Program-made: the position numbers and the translations under genes
Notes under the pieces: model-generated
What the model saw: the letters and a program-made list of their open reading frames with translations, nothing else
What the model was told of the DNA's origin: nothing
Database searches by the model: none
In this document: positions 1-11,326 of the stretch, in pieces
Layout: each line of letters opens with the position of its first letter
Position numbering within the stretch: position 1 is the first letter of the stretch
Assembly (NCBI RefSeq): GCF_937616625.2
Contig: NC_065576.1
Coordinates: forward strand, 36,048,628-36,112,627
Length of the DNA stretch: 64,000 bases
Source: Mercurialis annua
Lineage: Eukaryota > Streptophyta > Magnoliopsida > Malpighiales > Euphorbiaceae
Direction: 5' to 3'

Positions 1-655
1 GGAGAGGTTTCGAACTTATATATTTTTCATGCTTTAATTCCTATTAAGTGAGTTTGCTATAAATATTATTTTATAGAACTTGCTTTAACATGCAACTTGA
101 AACCTATTGAGAAAATATAGCATAAAGATAACATGGGCAATTAGGATTTACACCAAATTTTTTATTTCTTTCAACCGACCTAAAACTCACCATTAGATGA
201 GCCAATTTTGAGTCTAAGCCAATTGTTTTGTTGTACACATTAATTAACACCATTTCTGTTTTGATATATTTCTTTAACTATCCTTTTAAAGTTAAAATGA
301 CTGTTTATTAACTGTTCCTTGAAATTTTACCATTAACTTTTGCTATTGAATAATAAAATGCTCATTTTTATAAAAACAAATCTGGAAAAAAGCGAATGAA
401 AAATTGTTAATAAAAAAATAAAAAAAAATAAAAAAAGCGAGAAAAAAAAATCTTGTTGAAAAAGAAAATAAAAAATTTAGTTAAAGCAAAAATATTTGCT
501 TTGAAAATAAATATTGGAATAATGTTAGCAATTATAAATGGTATAAACGAATAAAGTATCAAACCACCTCCCTTAAAATGGCACAAAATATCAAAAAAGT
601 CAATTTTAAATCTTTTGGGTCAAATAGACCCGTAACTAGGCACTTTAGGATTTGG
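1..655. other. AT-rich stretch, no gene seen
   Basis: Very AT-rich with homopolymer A and T runs and no supportable coding region. From about 565 to 650 the sequence (TATCAAACCACCTCCC, then a CACAAAATATCA motif and GGGTCAAATAGACCC) resembles the terminal inverted repeats of Mutator-like elements and the ends near 6880 and 48275. I could not find a partner terminus, so this is only a weak suggestion. Confidence 0.4.
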
Positions 656-840
656 ATTCCCTCAAGTTTATTTTGAATTTCAGAAGGTCAATATTCGCGA
701 TCTACATTGTTCATTACAAAATGAACAGCGTAGATGAAAAAAGGACAATTTTAATCAAATTAATCTACACCGTTCACTTTTCAATGAACGGTGTAGATCG
801 TGAATATGACCCTCTCAAATTCAAATGAACACGAGGGAAT
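656..840. repeat. Nested fold-back (MITE-like) inverted repeat
   Basis: Two arms of about 80 bp face each other. The left arm starts ATTCCCTCAAGTT at 656. The right arm, read from 840 on the minus strand, starts ATTCCCTCGTGTT, and both continue through a GATCTACA...GTTCAT block. Each arm also contains its own smaller palindrome (ATCTACACCGTTCA, short loop, TGAACGGTGTAGAT in the right arm; a more degenerate version in the left). The whole can form a hairpin of hairpins. No clear target duplication was found, so the superfamily is unassigned. There is no coding potential. Confidence 0.75.
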
Positions 841-2375
841 CTCGATTTGGGAACTTTAACATTAAAAATCTCCTCCAACAGATTGAGTCAGCGAGTGCCA
901 TACACGCATAAAATTTAATAATTTGTCAACATAAACTGTTGCTTATAAAAAAAAGCCATGATCAAAACACTACAAAATTATTTGTGAACACTAATTTTCA
1001 TTTCTCTTTCAAATTCCTAATTCCTAATGTTCTAAACTTATCTAATCTATTTTCTATTTCAATTCCCTAATTCTTAATATCTAAATTACCTAATTTTAAC
1101 CCTAATTCTTCGTTATTACTTGTTAAAGATGTCAACTGGTTCAACATTTTGAAGATCTTCAAGTCGATCCACAACATGACGTTGCATCCAACGTGATCGC
1201 TCTGCCTGATTTTTATTACGCAAGAAGAACTCGTTTTACATTGTGATTATGGGGTTTATATGAAGGCTCCGATTTAGGTATCTTTTACCAAATAAAACTC
1301 AAACATAAGGTTTTATGGATGTAAAAGTATAAATTTAATTGTGGATTCTTTGATTGAGTTGATAATGCATATACTGGTCAATCGAAGCAGCTAATTAATG
1401 ATTTGTTCAATGAAATTCATGAATTGGTTAGTGGAAATGGAAGTTTCAATAACGTGAAAGATAGAAACGATTTGAGATATTCAGCTGATGTGCAAAGTTT
1501 ATTTAAATTGGTTGTGAAATTAGCTAGAGAAAAGGGGGAGATATATAAAAGAAGATTCTGGGGTGTAACTGGTGCTTTGTGTTGTAATGGAATTTTTTCA
1601 ATTTAAGAAAATGTTACTCTTGTTAGCAGCTGATGTTAGTAACACTACATATCATTATATATAGTAAAATAAAGACTAAAAACAATAGAATTAACAAAAT
1701 AGGCATACATCATACTATTTCTATAAGATATGACTACAAGCGTGTTTTTATAAAGACAAATATTACACAAGGCACCCTGTTACCAAAAAGGGCAAAATCC
1801 ATTACAACTAGCCCTTTTAAGAAACTGCCCAAAATATAGTTAGTGCACATAACACAATATTCACAAAATAATCAACCTAGGTAACATCATCATTTTACAC
1901 ATACAGACACATCATTCACAAAATAACCAACCTAGGTTACAAAATGTGACAACCATCATTATTATGCACACATGCACACATTATTCAAAAAATACTAACA
2001 AAAAAGAACAAAATAGATAGGTAGACAATCGTAGCTTCCAATTTGGTTTGGGAGTTGACTGCTTGAGAGTGGCTGCTTGAAAGGAGGATTCACTCTCTTT
2101 ATTGGCCTTTTCTTATGTTCTTAGGCAGTACCTCCAAGCTTGGGGATCTGTTGCACTATATGTGTTGTGAAAGTTATAATCTATGGAAGTTGATTGTTGT
2201 ATATAGAATGGAGTTGGCATAGTGACTTAGTTGGAATAAGTTTGTGAGAGAGATTGGCCAGCAAATATATGAGCGAAAGGTTGTGGAAAGGCAGATAGTG
2301 TTGGGATAAAAAAGTTGTGATATACGGGGTTAGGAGCTGATTCTATAGTAACTCCTTTGTTCCTCATCAACTATC
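841..2375. other. No gene recognised
   Basis: AT-rich sequence with only short reading frames (67 codons at 1403-1606, 68 codons at 1633-1839) that match nothing I recognise. From about 2040 to 2375 the minus strand reads as protein-like stretches with Pro/Gln/Ser-rich composition but is interrupted by stops. It could be a decayed exon adjoining the tandem array, but this is not supportable as a gene. Confidence 0.4.
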
Positions 2376-5300
2376 CAATTTTTCTCCCAACCTTATATTT
2401 CAGTTGGGTTATTAAGATGCTTCCCCTCCCCTCCGAGTAATGTCCAATAGCCCTGAATCTGCCATAGTTAGGTCTTCCTTCATATTGCACAATGCTCTCT
2501 TTATGTTGTATCTTTTTCTAGAACTGGATTGTTTTAATTTAATAGCTTTTCCCCTAGTTGACCAGAATGCAATGATAGGAATCTAAAAATATCCAACCAT
2601 CATAGTTAGGTAATTGCTAAAAAAACTAGGGATATCAATAAAATTCACATTGAATGAAACTTCCCCTATAAAGTCATATTGGAAAAATCATGCTCCCATA
2701 TAATTTGACATATTTTTCTTGCTTTTGGAATTAAGGAGATGTCTCTTTTTTTTGTCCCTCCCATTGATGGTGTTTGTTTATTCTTATTCGGAATCTCTAA
2801 AGGAAGTGGCCCATTCCCTAAAATGATTAAAACACAACCTTATATTTCAGTTGGGTTATTAAGATGATTCCCCTCCCTTCCGACTAATGTCCAATAGCCC
2901 TGAAACTGCCATAGTTAGGTCTTCCTTCATATTGCACAATGCTCTCTTTATGTTGTATCTTTCTCTAGAACTGGATAGTTTTAATTTAATAACTTTTCCC
3001 CTAGTTGACCAGAATGCAATGATAGGAATCTAAAAATATCCAACCATCATAGTTAGGTAATTGCTAAAAAAACTAGGGATATCAATAAAATTCACATTGA
3101 ATGAAAATTCCCCTATAAAGTCATATTGAAAAAATCATGCTCCCATATAATTTGACATATTTGTCTTGCTTTTGGAATTAAGGAGATGTCTCTTTTCTTT
3201 GTCCCTCCCATTGATGGTGTTTGTTTATTCTTATCCGGAATCTCTAAAGGAAGTGGCCCATTCCCTAAAATGATTAAAACACAACCTTACATTTTAGTTG
3301 GGTTATTAAGATGCTTCCCCTCCCTTCCGACTAATGTCCAATAGTCCTGAATCTGCCATAGTTAGGTCTTCCTTCATATTGCACAATGCTCTCTTTATGT
3401 TGTATCTTTCTCTAGAACTGGATTGTTTTAATTTAATAGCTTTTCCCCTAGTTGACCAGAATGCAATGATAGGAATCTAAAAATATCCAACCATCATAGT
3501 TATGCAATTGCTAAAAAAACTAGGGATATTAATAAAATTCACATTGAATGAAACTTTCCCCATAAAGTCATATTGAAAAAATCCTGCTCCCATATAATTT
3601 GACATATTTTTCTTGCTTTTGGAATCAAGGAGATGTCTCTTTTCTTTGTCCCTCCCATTAATGGTGTTTGTTTATTCTTATTCGGAATCCCTAAAGGAAG
3701 TGGCCCATTCCCTGAAATGATTAAAACACAACCTTATATTTCAGTTGGGTTATTAAGATGCTTCCCCTCCCCTTCGATTAATGTCAGTAGCCCTGAATCT
3801 GCCATAGTTAGGTCTTCCTTCATATTGGACAATGCTCTCTTTATGTTATATCTTTCTCTAGAACTAGATTGTTTTAATTTAATAGCTTTTCCCCTAGTTG
3901 ACCAGAATGCAATGATAGGAATCTAAAAATATCCAATCATCATAGTTAGGCAATTGCTAAAAAAACTAGGGATATCAATAAAATTCACATTAAATGAAAC
4001 TTCCCCTATAAATTCATATTGGAAAAATCCTGCTCCCATATAATTTGACATATTTTTCTTGCTTTCGGATTTAAGGAGATGTCTCTTTTTTTTGTCCCTC
4101 CAATTGATGGTGTTTGTTTATTCTTATTCGGAATTTCTAAAGGAAGTGGCCCATTCCCTGAAATGATTAAAACACAAACTTATATTTCAGTTGGGTTATT
4201 AAGATGCTTCCCCTCCCCTTCGACTAATGTCCAATAGCCCTGAATCTGCCATAGTTAGGTCTTCCTTCATATTGCACAATACTCTCTTTATGTTGTATCT
4301 TTCTCTAGAACTGGATTGTTTTAATTTAATAGATTTTCCCCTAGTTGACCAGAATGCAATGATAGGAATCTAAAAATATCTAACCATCATAATTAGGCAA
4401 TTGCTAAAAAAATTAGGGATATCAAAAAAAAATTCACATTGAATGACAATTCCCCTATAAAATCATATTGGAAAAATCCTGCTCCCATATAATTTGACTT
4501 ATTTTTCTTGCTTTCGGATTTAAGGAGATGTCTCTTTTCTTTGTCCCTCCAATTGATGGTGTTTGTTTATTCTTATTCGGAATTTCTAAAGGAAGTAGCT
4601 CATTCCCTGAAATGATTAAAACACAAACTTATATTTCAGTTGGGTTATTAAGATGCATCCCCTCCCCTTCGACTAATGTCCAATAGCCCTGAATCTGCTA
4701 TAGTTAGGTCTTCCTTCATATTGCACAATACTCTCTTTATGTTGTATCTTTCTCTAGAACTGGATTGTTTTAATTTAATAGTTTTTCCCCTAGTTGACCA
4801 GAATGCAATGATAGGAATCTAAAAATATCCAACCATCATAGTTAGGCAATTGCTAAAAAAAACTAGGGATATGAATAAAATCCACATTGAATGAAACTTC
4901 CCCTATAAAGTCATATTGGAAAAATCCTGCTCCCATATAATTTGACATATTTTTCTTGCTTTTGGAATTAAGGAGATGTCTCTTTTTTTTGTCCCTCCCA
5001 TTGATAGTGTTTGTTTATTCTTATTCGGAATTTCTAAAGGAAGTGGCCCATTCCCTGAAATGATTAAAACACAAACTTATATTTCAGTTGGGTTATTAAG
5101 ATGCTTCCCCTCCCCTTCGACTAATGTCCAATAGCCCTGAATCTGCCATAGTTAGGTCTTCCTTCATATTGCACAATGCTCTCTTTATGTTGTATCTTTC
5201 TCTAGAACTGGATTGTTTTAATTTAATAGCTTTTCCCCTAGTTGACCAGAATGCAATAATAGGAATCTAAAAATATCCAACCATCATAGTTAGGCAATTG

Positions 5301-6865
5301 CTAAAAAAACTAGGAATATCAATAAAATTCACATTGAATGAAACTTCCCCTATAAAGTCTTATTGGAAAAATCATCCTCCCATATAATTTGACATATTTT
5401 TCTTGTTTTTGGAATTAAAGAGATGTCTCTTTTTTTTGTCCCTCCCATTGATGGTGTTTGTTTATTCGTATTTGGAATCTCTAAAGGAAGTGGCCCATTC
5501 CCTAAAATGATTAAAACACAACCTTATATTTCAGTTGGGTTATTAAGATGATTCCCCTCCCTTCCGACTAATGTCCAATAGCCCTGAAACTGCCATAGTT
5601 AGGTCTTCCTTCATATTGCACAATGCTCTCTTTATGTTGTATCTTTCTCTAGAACTGGATAGTTTTAATTTAATAACTTTTCCCCTAGTTGACCAGAATG
5701 CAATGATAGGAATCTAAAAATATCCAACCATCATAGTTAGGTAATTGCTAAAAAAACTAGGGATATCAATAAAATTCACATTGAATGAAACTTCCCCTAT
5801 AAAGTCATATTGGAAAAATCATGCTCCCATATAATTTGACATATTTTTCTTGCTTTTGGAATTAAGGAGATGTCTCTTTTCTTTGTCCCTCCCATTGATG
5901 GTGTTTGTTTATTCTTATCCGGAATCTCTAAAGGAAGTGGCCCATTCCCTTAAAATGATTAAAACACAACCTTACATTTTAGTTGGGTTATTAAGATGCT
6001 TCCCCTCCCTTCCGACTAATGTCCAATAGCCCTGAATCTGCCATAGTTAGGTCTTCCTTCATATTGCACAATGCTCTCTTTATGTTGTATCTTTCTCTAG
6101 AACTGGATTGTTTTAATTTAATAGCTTTTCCCCTAATTGACCTGAATGCAATGATAGGAATCTAAAAATATCCAACCATCATAGTTATGCAATTGCTAAA
6201 AAAACTAGGGATATTAATAAAATTCACATTGAATGAAACTTTCCCCATAAAGTCATATTGAAAAAATCCTGCTCCCATATAATTTGACATATTTTTCTTG
6301 CTTTTGGAATCAAGGAGATGTCTCTTTTCTTTGTCCCTCCCATTAATGGTGTTTGTTTATTCTTATTCGAAATCCCTAAAGGAAGTGGCCCATTCCCTGA
6401 AATGATTAAAACACAACCTTATATTTCAGTTGGGTTATTAAGATGCTACCCCTCCCCTTCGATTAATGTCAGTAGCCCTGAATCTGCCATAGTTAGGTCT
6501 TCCTTCATATTGGACAATGCTCTCTTTATGTTATATCCTTCTCTAGAACTAGATTGTTTTAATTTAATAGCTTTTCCCCTAGTTGACCAGAATGCAATGA
6601 TAGGAATCTAAAAATATCCAATCATCATAGTTAGGCAATTGCTAAAAAAACTAGGGATATCAATAAAATTCACATTAAATGAAACTTCCCCTATAAATTC
6701 ATATTGGAAAAATCCTGCTCCCATATAATTTGACATATTTTTCTTGCTTTTGGAATGAAGGAGATGTCTCTTTTCTTTGTCCCTCCCATTGATGGTGTTC
6801 GTTTATTCTTATTCGGAATCCCTATACGAAGTGGCCCATTGCCTGAAATGATTAAAACACATAAA
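2376..6865. repeat. 447-bp tandem repeat array, about 10 units
   Basis: The landmark GGAGATGTCTCTTTT recurs at about 2739, 3186, 3633, 4079, 4528, 4976, 5423, 5870, 6318 and 6764, a spacing of 446-449 bp. Units are highly similar. Variants recur six units apart: the CTTATCCGGAATC variant at 3232 and 5916, the TTACATTTTAGTTGGG variant at about 3285 and 5968, and two nearly identical 97-codon plus-strand frames at 3633-3926 and 6318-6611. This shows a higher-order period of about 2684 bp over 1.67 copies. The 97-codon frames exist only where a 2-nt deletion removes a TAG present in other units, so I do not call them genes. The array is either satellite-like DNA or amplified from a degenerate coding segment. 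Confidence 0.92.
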
Positions 6866-6869
6866 ACTA

Positions 6870-6990
6870 TATCAAATCCCCCCCGGTACTTTTGGTAGCA
6901 ATATCACTTAACTGCCTAACTTGGAAAAAAAAAACAGATCAAATTAAACCTTAAACTTAATGAAAATAGACCCAAAACCCCCTCATACAA
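6870..6990. repeat. Possible MULE terminal inverted repeat
   Basis: TATCAAATCCCCCCGG followed by CAGATCAAATTAAACC and AGACCCAAAACCCCC resembles the left terminus of the MULE-like element at 48268, which has CAGATCACTTTTACCC then CTCAAAACCCCC. It lies just beyond the 3' end of the minus-strand MULE transposase remnant (7086-7870), where the element end is expected. The call rests on similarity by eye only; no partner terminus was found. Confidence 0.35.
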
Positions 6991-7085
6991 AAAAAAACAT
7001 AAAACATGTAAGTAAAGCAAATGAAACACAAACCATTCTTGGGCTTAAGTTTCTGTTATTGGTTCTTCAGCTATTCTATTGGTGC

Positions 7086-7870
7086 TTATCGCTCTGCTTC
7101 ATCTTCAGTGTCTTCATCTTGCAAGTTTAATTCTTTGCCCTTTTTCTTTATAGTTGCATGCATTGGAATACCAATCTTCTTCTTCTTACATCCTCTTTGA
7201 TTATGGATTTTGTTATTGCAATACCCATATGTCATCACACCGCCCGCTCGAGATATTTTTGTATAAGGTTTTGGCTCTTTTAGATCTTTTCTTCTTGTCC
7301 TCTTATGTATGCAAGCTTGTCTGATGGGCTTGCAAGGCAGAAGGGGCTCTTTCCCTGTCACATGCCACATTGCCTTTCCCTTTGGTAGCATTTTTGCATA
7401 CCTAAAGCTAGCCAAGTATTTTTCCTTACAAAAAAACTCATCAATTTGGGCTAATAAATCTCTTTTACTATGGTATAAATACAATGTGGGAAGGGAATAT
7501 CAGTTAATCCTATAACCTACATGTGCAACTTTTGGTACTAATGTTAACCGTATGACCATTCTCCCCCTTTGAAATCTCATAGCTTGATTCCCCATTCCAC
7601 TCTAAATGACAATTGGAAGCCCTATTTATATTTTTTTCAAGTAACAAAATAAAATTAGGACTCACCCTAGTACACTATTTTTGATCCTCCATTTTTTTTG
7701 TCAATCTTATTCATGTCATTTTTTCCAACCGATTCCAGAAGACCTAAAATGTGCATCTTCCTAGCATCTAACAAATCTCCATTGAATGATTCACACATAT
7801 TATTATCCATAACATCACACTTAGCATGAAATGAAATTTTTTTCTTGCACCATATGTGTGGTGGATATTT
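7086..7870 (-). pseudogene. MULE (MuDR-type) transposase, 3' fragment
   Basis: Mutator-like transposases excise and insert DNA through a DDE catalytic domain and end with a SWIM-type zinc finger and a zinc knuckle. Here only the C-terminal part remains. At 7667-7870 the minus strand encodes a block containing CDVMDNNMCESFN and LLDARKMHILGLLE, the conserved segment downstream of the catalytic core. At about 7500-7620, in shifted frames, WNGESSYEI and CTCRL resemble the SWIM region. At 7086-7484 comes a 132-codon frame with KEPLLPCKPIRQACIHKRTRRK and a knuckle CNNKIHNQRGC. The frame changes between blocks, so the gene is broken. Its 5' part is cut at 7870 by an LTR, whose sequence supplies the first codons of the 7667-7882 frame. 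I am confident of the family and see no function. Confidence 0.82.
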
Positions 7871-10569
7871 ATCACGATCCAAAATTGAGGACTGTGACCG
7901 GCGCTAGAAAACGGGAGTAGTTGCTCTGAAACCCGTAGGAAGCCTAAAAATGACTACAAACTTTTTGTGAATCAAACATACAATCATGCATAAAACGTTT
8001 TCGAAAAAACTTCGTAAAACAACAAATGATATACATTGGAAACGTTCTTTGGAAACCAATGCATAAACGATAGAAACCAAGGTCTTACTGTGCAATAGCA
8101 CAATCAAGCATTGTCTTGTCCAAACATACATACATTCCATAAAACAGTTTCATACATGGGCAATTGGTTAAGAAACCAAACGATTGAAAAGTGCAGTTTT
8201 ATAAAACAATATATGTGCATTTTATCGTATCAGAGTTAAGAACAATACACCGTTTCATACAAAAACATCAGTCATGATCTGACATCTACAGACTACTGTA
8301 GTGTTACGAAGTAAAGCATACTTCTGTACACACTTCATAATATCATAGACTTCCGGAACTAGAATAGAAGTCCACCGCTTCAAAACACTATTAACCTGAA
8401 ATGTTTGAAATCCGCGGATCAACTATACTGAGTGAGTTCATATAATTTACTATAGAGTATTAACTAAAAACGGAAATCATATTTATGCATCCAAATACGA
8501 AACCGAATGAAACCCTAAGTCCATTATGTTTATTATTAAGTTTGTGTAATTTGATATTAATACAAAGCTTTGTTAATGGATCCGGTCCGAAGATAGTTCC
8601 ACCGAGTTAACTTGAAAGATACATGTCTCGAGATAGTTCCACCGAGTTAACCTCGTATCTTAAATTGATGCAATCACGAGATAGTTCAACCGAGTTAACT
8701 CACATCAACACAGCTTAATGGATATTTTTAGATGGCATCACACTTACTTTATTGTTTATTTTTTACATATATTGAATGTATTATGACTGGTGTAGACACA
8801 GTTCTATTGTTGCCCAATAAATAGCTCGTTTCATCGAATCTATATCAGGGTTTAAAATATTTAAATGCAGTTTAAATAAAGCATTTAATAAAACAATAAA
8901 AATTATTAATAGTCGAACGTAAATATATAAGCTCACAACTTGCTATCCAAAACTAAGCAAAGCGACGTCATGCTCCTTAAGTTTCGGGTCTTGTTGGTTG
9001 TTGTCTCGCCGGGTCTAAGTAAAATACGATAACCAAGCGCAATTAAAATGGATCCTAATCCAAATACATTCTAGACACAAAAATATATAACGAATAAATT
9101 AAATCATATCGCGTCATAATCGCCTCGATATAAATCGATAACCTTTAAAATAATAATTTCGTTTATTAAACAACTTAAGTCCAAATGTTATTTATTTATC
9201 TATCTTAATTAGTTAAAATAAATTAATTATCAAGCTAGTATGATAACTAACTTATTAATAAACTTTTTCTTAAATTCTAATTAATCTCGACTCAAAACGA
9301 TATTCGAGTCACCGAAACAATAACGAGCTAGTAAAATTGCTAGTTAAACTGCAATTTCCAAAACCGGTTTACTAGTCAACTTTTGAGCTAATAAAACCAT
9401 CACTTAAAACAGTCATATCATTAATTAAATTCAGCAATCTTATACTTTGCAACTCCGTCTACGACTTCTATTTAGGTTTGAACTGAATTCGACTGACATA
9501 GGAGGTCGGAAACTAGCTCGAACGTTGCTTCCCTAGACTGGTTCTGGGACTGTACAAGCAGTCCCAAGGGATGCTCTGCTCAGGTGAGGAGACATTTTAT
9601 GCTCGCCTGAGCAAACTTGGTTCTGCTCATCGGAGCAGAGTCGAGCCCGTCGGGACCTAATCGGACATGCTCACACGAGCTATACAACAAATTGCGATAT
9701 GTAAAAACCATCAAACAACCATCAAAACAAGGCTCAAACTCAGCTCCCACGCAACATTCAAGTCAATTTAAATATCAACCTAAACCTCAATAAAATCACC
9801 TAAAATCATCACCAAATTCCAAATTAAGAATTATACCTTGGGCTTAGATGAGTTGGCTTCCCAACCGAGCCAAAATTTCCAGAAATGATTGTCGAAATTG
9901 GAAGAAATAGCCTAAGCCGTGCCAGTTGTTCCAAGAAAAATGATGAGATGATGATGTTGCCGATGGTGGTTAAGGTTAGAAGGTTAGAGTTTCAAACATT
10001 TAAATTTTAAGCTGAAGGAGATGAGAAAATGGATTTAGATAGTGGTTTAGATACTTATAGGACAAGTTAATGGGCTAAAATTACAGCAAATCCTTCCCAA
10101 AATACCATTCAACTCAACAACTAAACCTTCTCATCCAATTTAAACCAAATTGATTTCGTAATTAAACGAAACTTTGATGATAATTTCTTAATAGTAATTA
10201 ATGAATTTTGGCATAGTAAAATTAACCCGGAACCTTGATTTATTTTATTTAAATTCCTATTGGTATTTGAGGTCTCGTTTAATACCTCTTGATAAAATCA
10301 CTTACGTCCAATTCTACGAAATTTTAATCATAATTCCTCAAAAAAAAATTACGAGTCTTAATATAAAAATTATTAGCTCGGAACATACCAATTGTTTTAT
10401 TTTAATTTATGGACCTTTCTTTAGTCCCATTCAAATCCAATTTAATGAATAATAATTTTCAAACTTTAATTATTATTTCACGATAATTAAAATAGACCAT
10501 TTTAGTTTAAATCCTTATTATTTTTACTTAATCCGACATCTTCGATTTTAATTCTCACGATTGTGTCAC
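7870..10569 (-). mobile_element. Decayed Tekay-like LTR (LTR A)
   Basis: It starts TATCACGATCC and continues TGTGACCGGCGCTAG...GAAACCCGTAGGAAGCC, matching the start (plus-strand reading) of the Gypsy-1 and Gypsy-2 LTRs. Further shared blocks are three GAGATAGTTC(C/A)ACCGAGTTAAC boxes (8595-8700), CTATTGTTGCCCAATAAATAGCTCGTTTC (about 8808) and a TTGTCTCGCCGGGTCTAA block (about 9002). A GC-rich palindrome cluster lies at about 9568-9650. Gypsy-1 and Gypsy-2 run leftwards, so minus orientation is inferred. The terminal ...GGTATTACA end is not recognisable, and the distal part is interrupted by the CACTA element at 10570. No internal region is attached, so this is a solo or truncated LTR. Confidence 0.75.
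10567..10569. repeat. CACTA target duplication, left
   Basis: CAC immediately precedes the CACTA terminus and recurs at 11705-11707. Three-base duplications are typical of the superfamily, but so short a match can also arise by chance. Confidence 0.7.
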
Positions 10570-10838
10570 CACTACTAGAAAACAGCATTTTAGCGACGGA
10601 TTTTAGTGACGGATCTAAAATTCGTCGCTATTTTTTTGATTAGCGACGGATCTAAAATCCGTCGCTAAATGCCCAATTAAATTGGCGGGATTGATCCCGC
10701 CAACATTAGCGACGGATTTTCCGTCGTTAAAGTTGGCGGGAGTAGTCCCGCCAATTGTTTTGGTAAAATTTAACGATGGATTTTAAAATCCGTCGCTAAT
10801 TATTGGCGGGAGTACTCCCGCCTTTTTGTTTTCCACAA

Positions 10839-10868
10839 TTAGCGACGGATTTTAAAATCCGTCGCTAA
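10839..10868. repeat. Perfect 30-bp palindrome in CACTA subterminal region
   Basis: The half-site TTAGCGACGGATTTT is followed immediately by its exact complement. The neighbouring GGCGGGAGTACTCCCGCC (10805-10822) is a perfect 18-bp palindrome. Similar imperfect ones occur at 10643-10667 and at 11460-11560. Confidence 0.9.
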
Positions 10869-11272
10869 ATTACGCCTTTTACGACGGAATTTAGTGACGG
10901 ATTTCAAATTCGTCGTTAATTTGCATTGTCAAAAAAAAAATTAAAAGGTATTAAAAATATTATTTAAGATAGTATTTAATAAAAAATAATTTTTTAATAA
11001 AAAATAATTTTTTAATTAAATTTATAACGTTTTTATTTATAAATTAATAATTAAACCTTATTTATAAAATAATAATTACAAATTATTTATTTATTGAAAG
11101 TATATAAATATTTTAAAAAATTATTAATTATAAAAAAATTATTTTAGAATGCGTGATTAAATTATGGAAACAAATATTTGTTGTTTTTAGTTACATTTAA
11201 GTATAATATACATAAATATATAACATGAATATGAGCTGGTTAAGGTGGAGTTACACGCGGGAGAATTATAAG

Positions 11273-11326
11273 GTTAAAGAGTCTTGAGTGGGAGCAATAG
11301 AAGGATGGGTGACCTACTGGGAAGTT
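11273..11326 (+). pseudogene. 5S rRNA-like fragment inside CACTA element
   Basis: The stretch GGATGGGTGACCTACTGGGAAGTT (about 11303-11326) matches the conserved 3' part of plant 5S rRNA, including the box C internal promoter element, with one mismatch up to GGGAAGT. Upstream, GTTAAAGAGTCTTGAGTGGGAG aligns colinearly with the 5S segment that contains box A, with several substitutions. The 5' half of 5S is missing, so this is not a 5S gene. It could be a captured 5S fragment or the remains of a 5S-bearing short retroelement (SINE3- or Cassandra-like). The comparison is from memory of the 5S consensus. Confidence 0.65.

Noticed and set aside
1403..1839. Two short plus-strand ORFs as host genes
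   Set aside because: 67 and 68 codons in AT-rich DNA with no recognisable motif or supporting context.
3633..3926. 97-codon plus-strand ORF, repeated at 6318-6611, as a gene pair
   Set aside because: Both are single units of the 447-bp array and are open only because a 2-nt deletion removes a TAG. Eight other units are closed, and no domain is visible.
2376..6865. CRISPR-like or regularly spaced repeat array
   Set aside because: The whole 447-bp unit is repeated without distinct spacers, in a plant genome; it is a tandem satellite.
11273..11326. Functional 5S rRNA gene
   Set aside because: Only the 3' part is recognisable, the 5' half is missing, and it lies inside a CACTA element.
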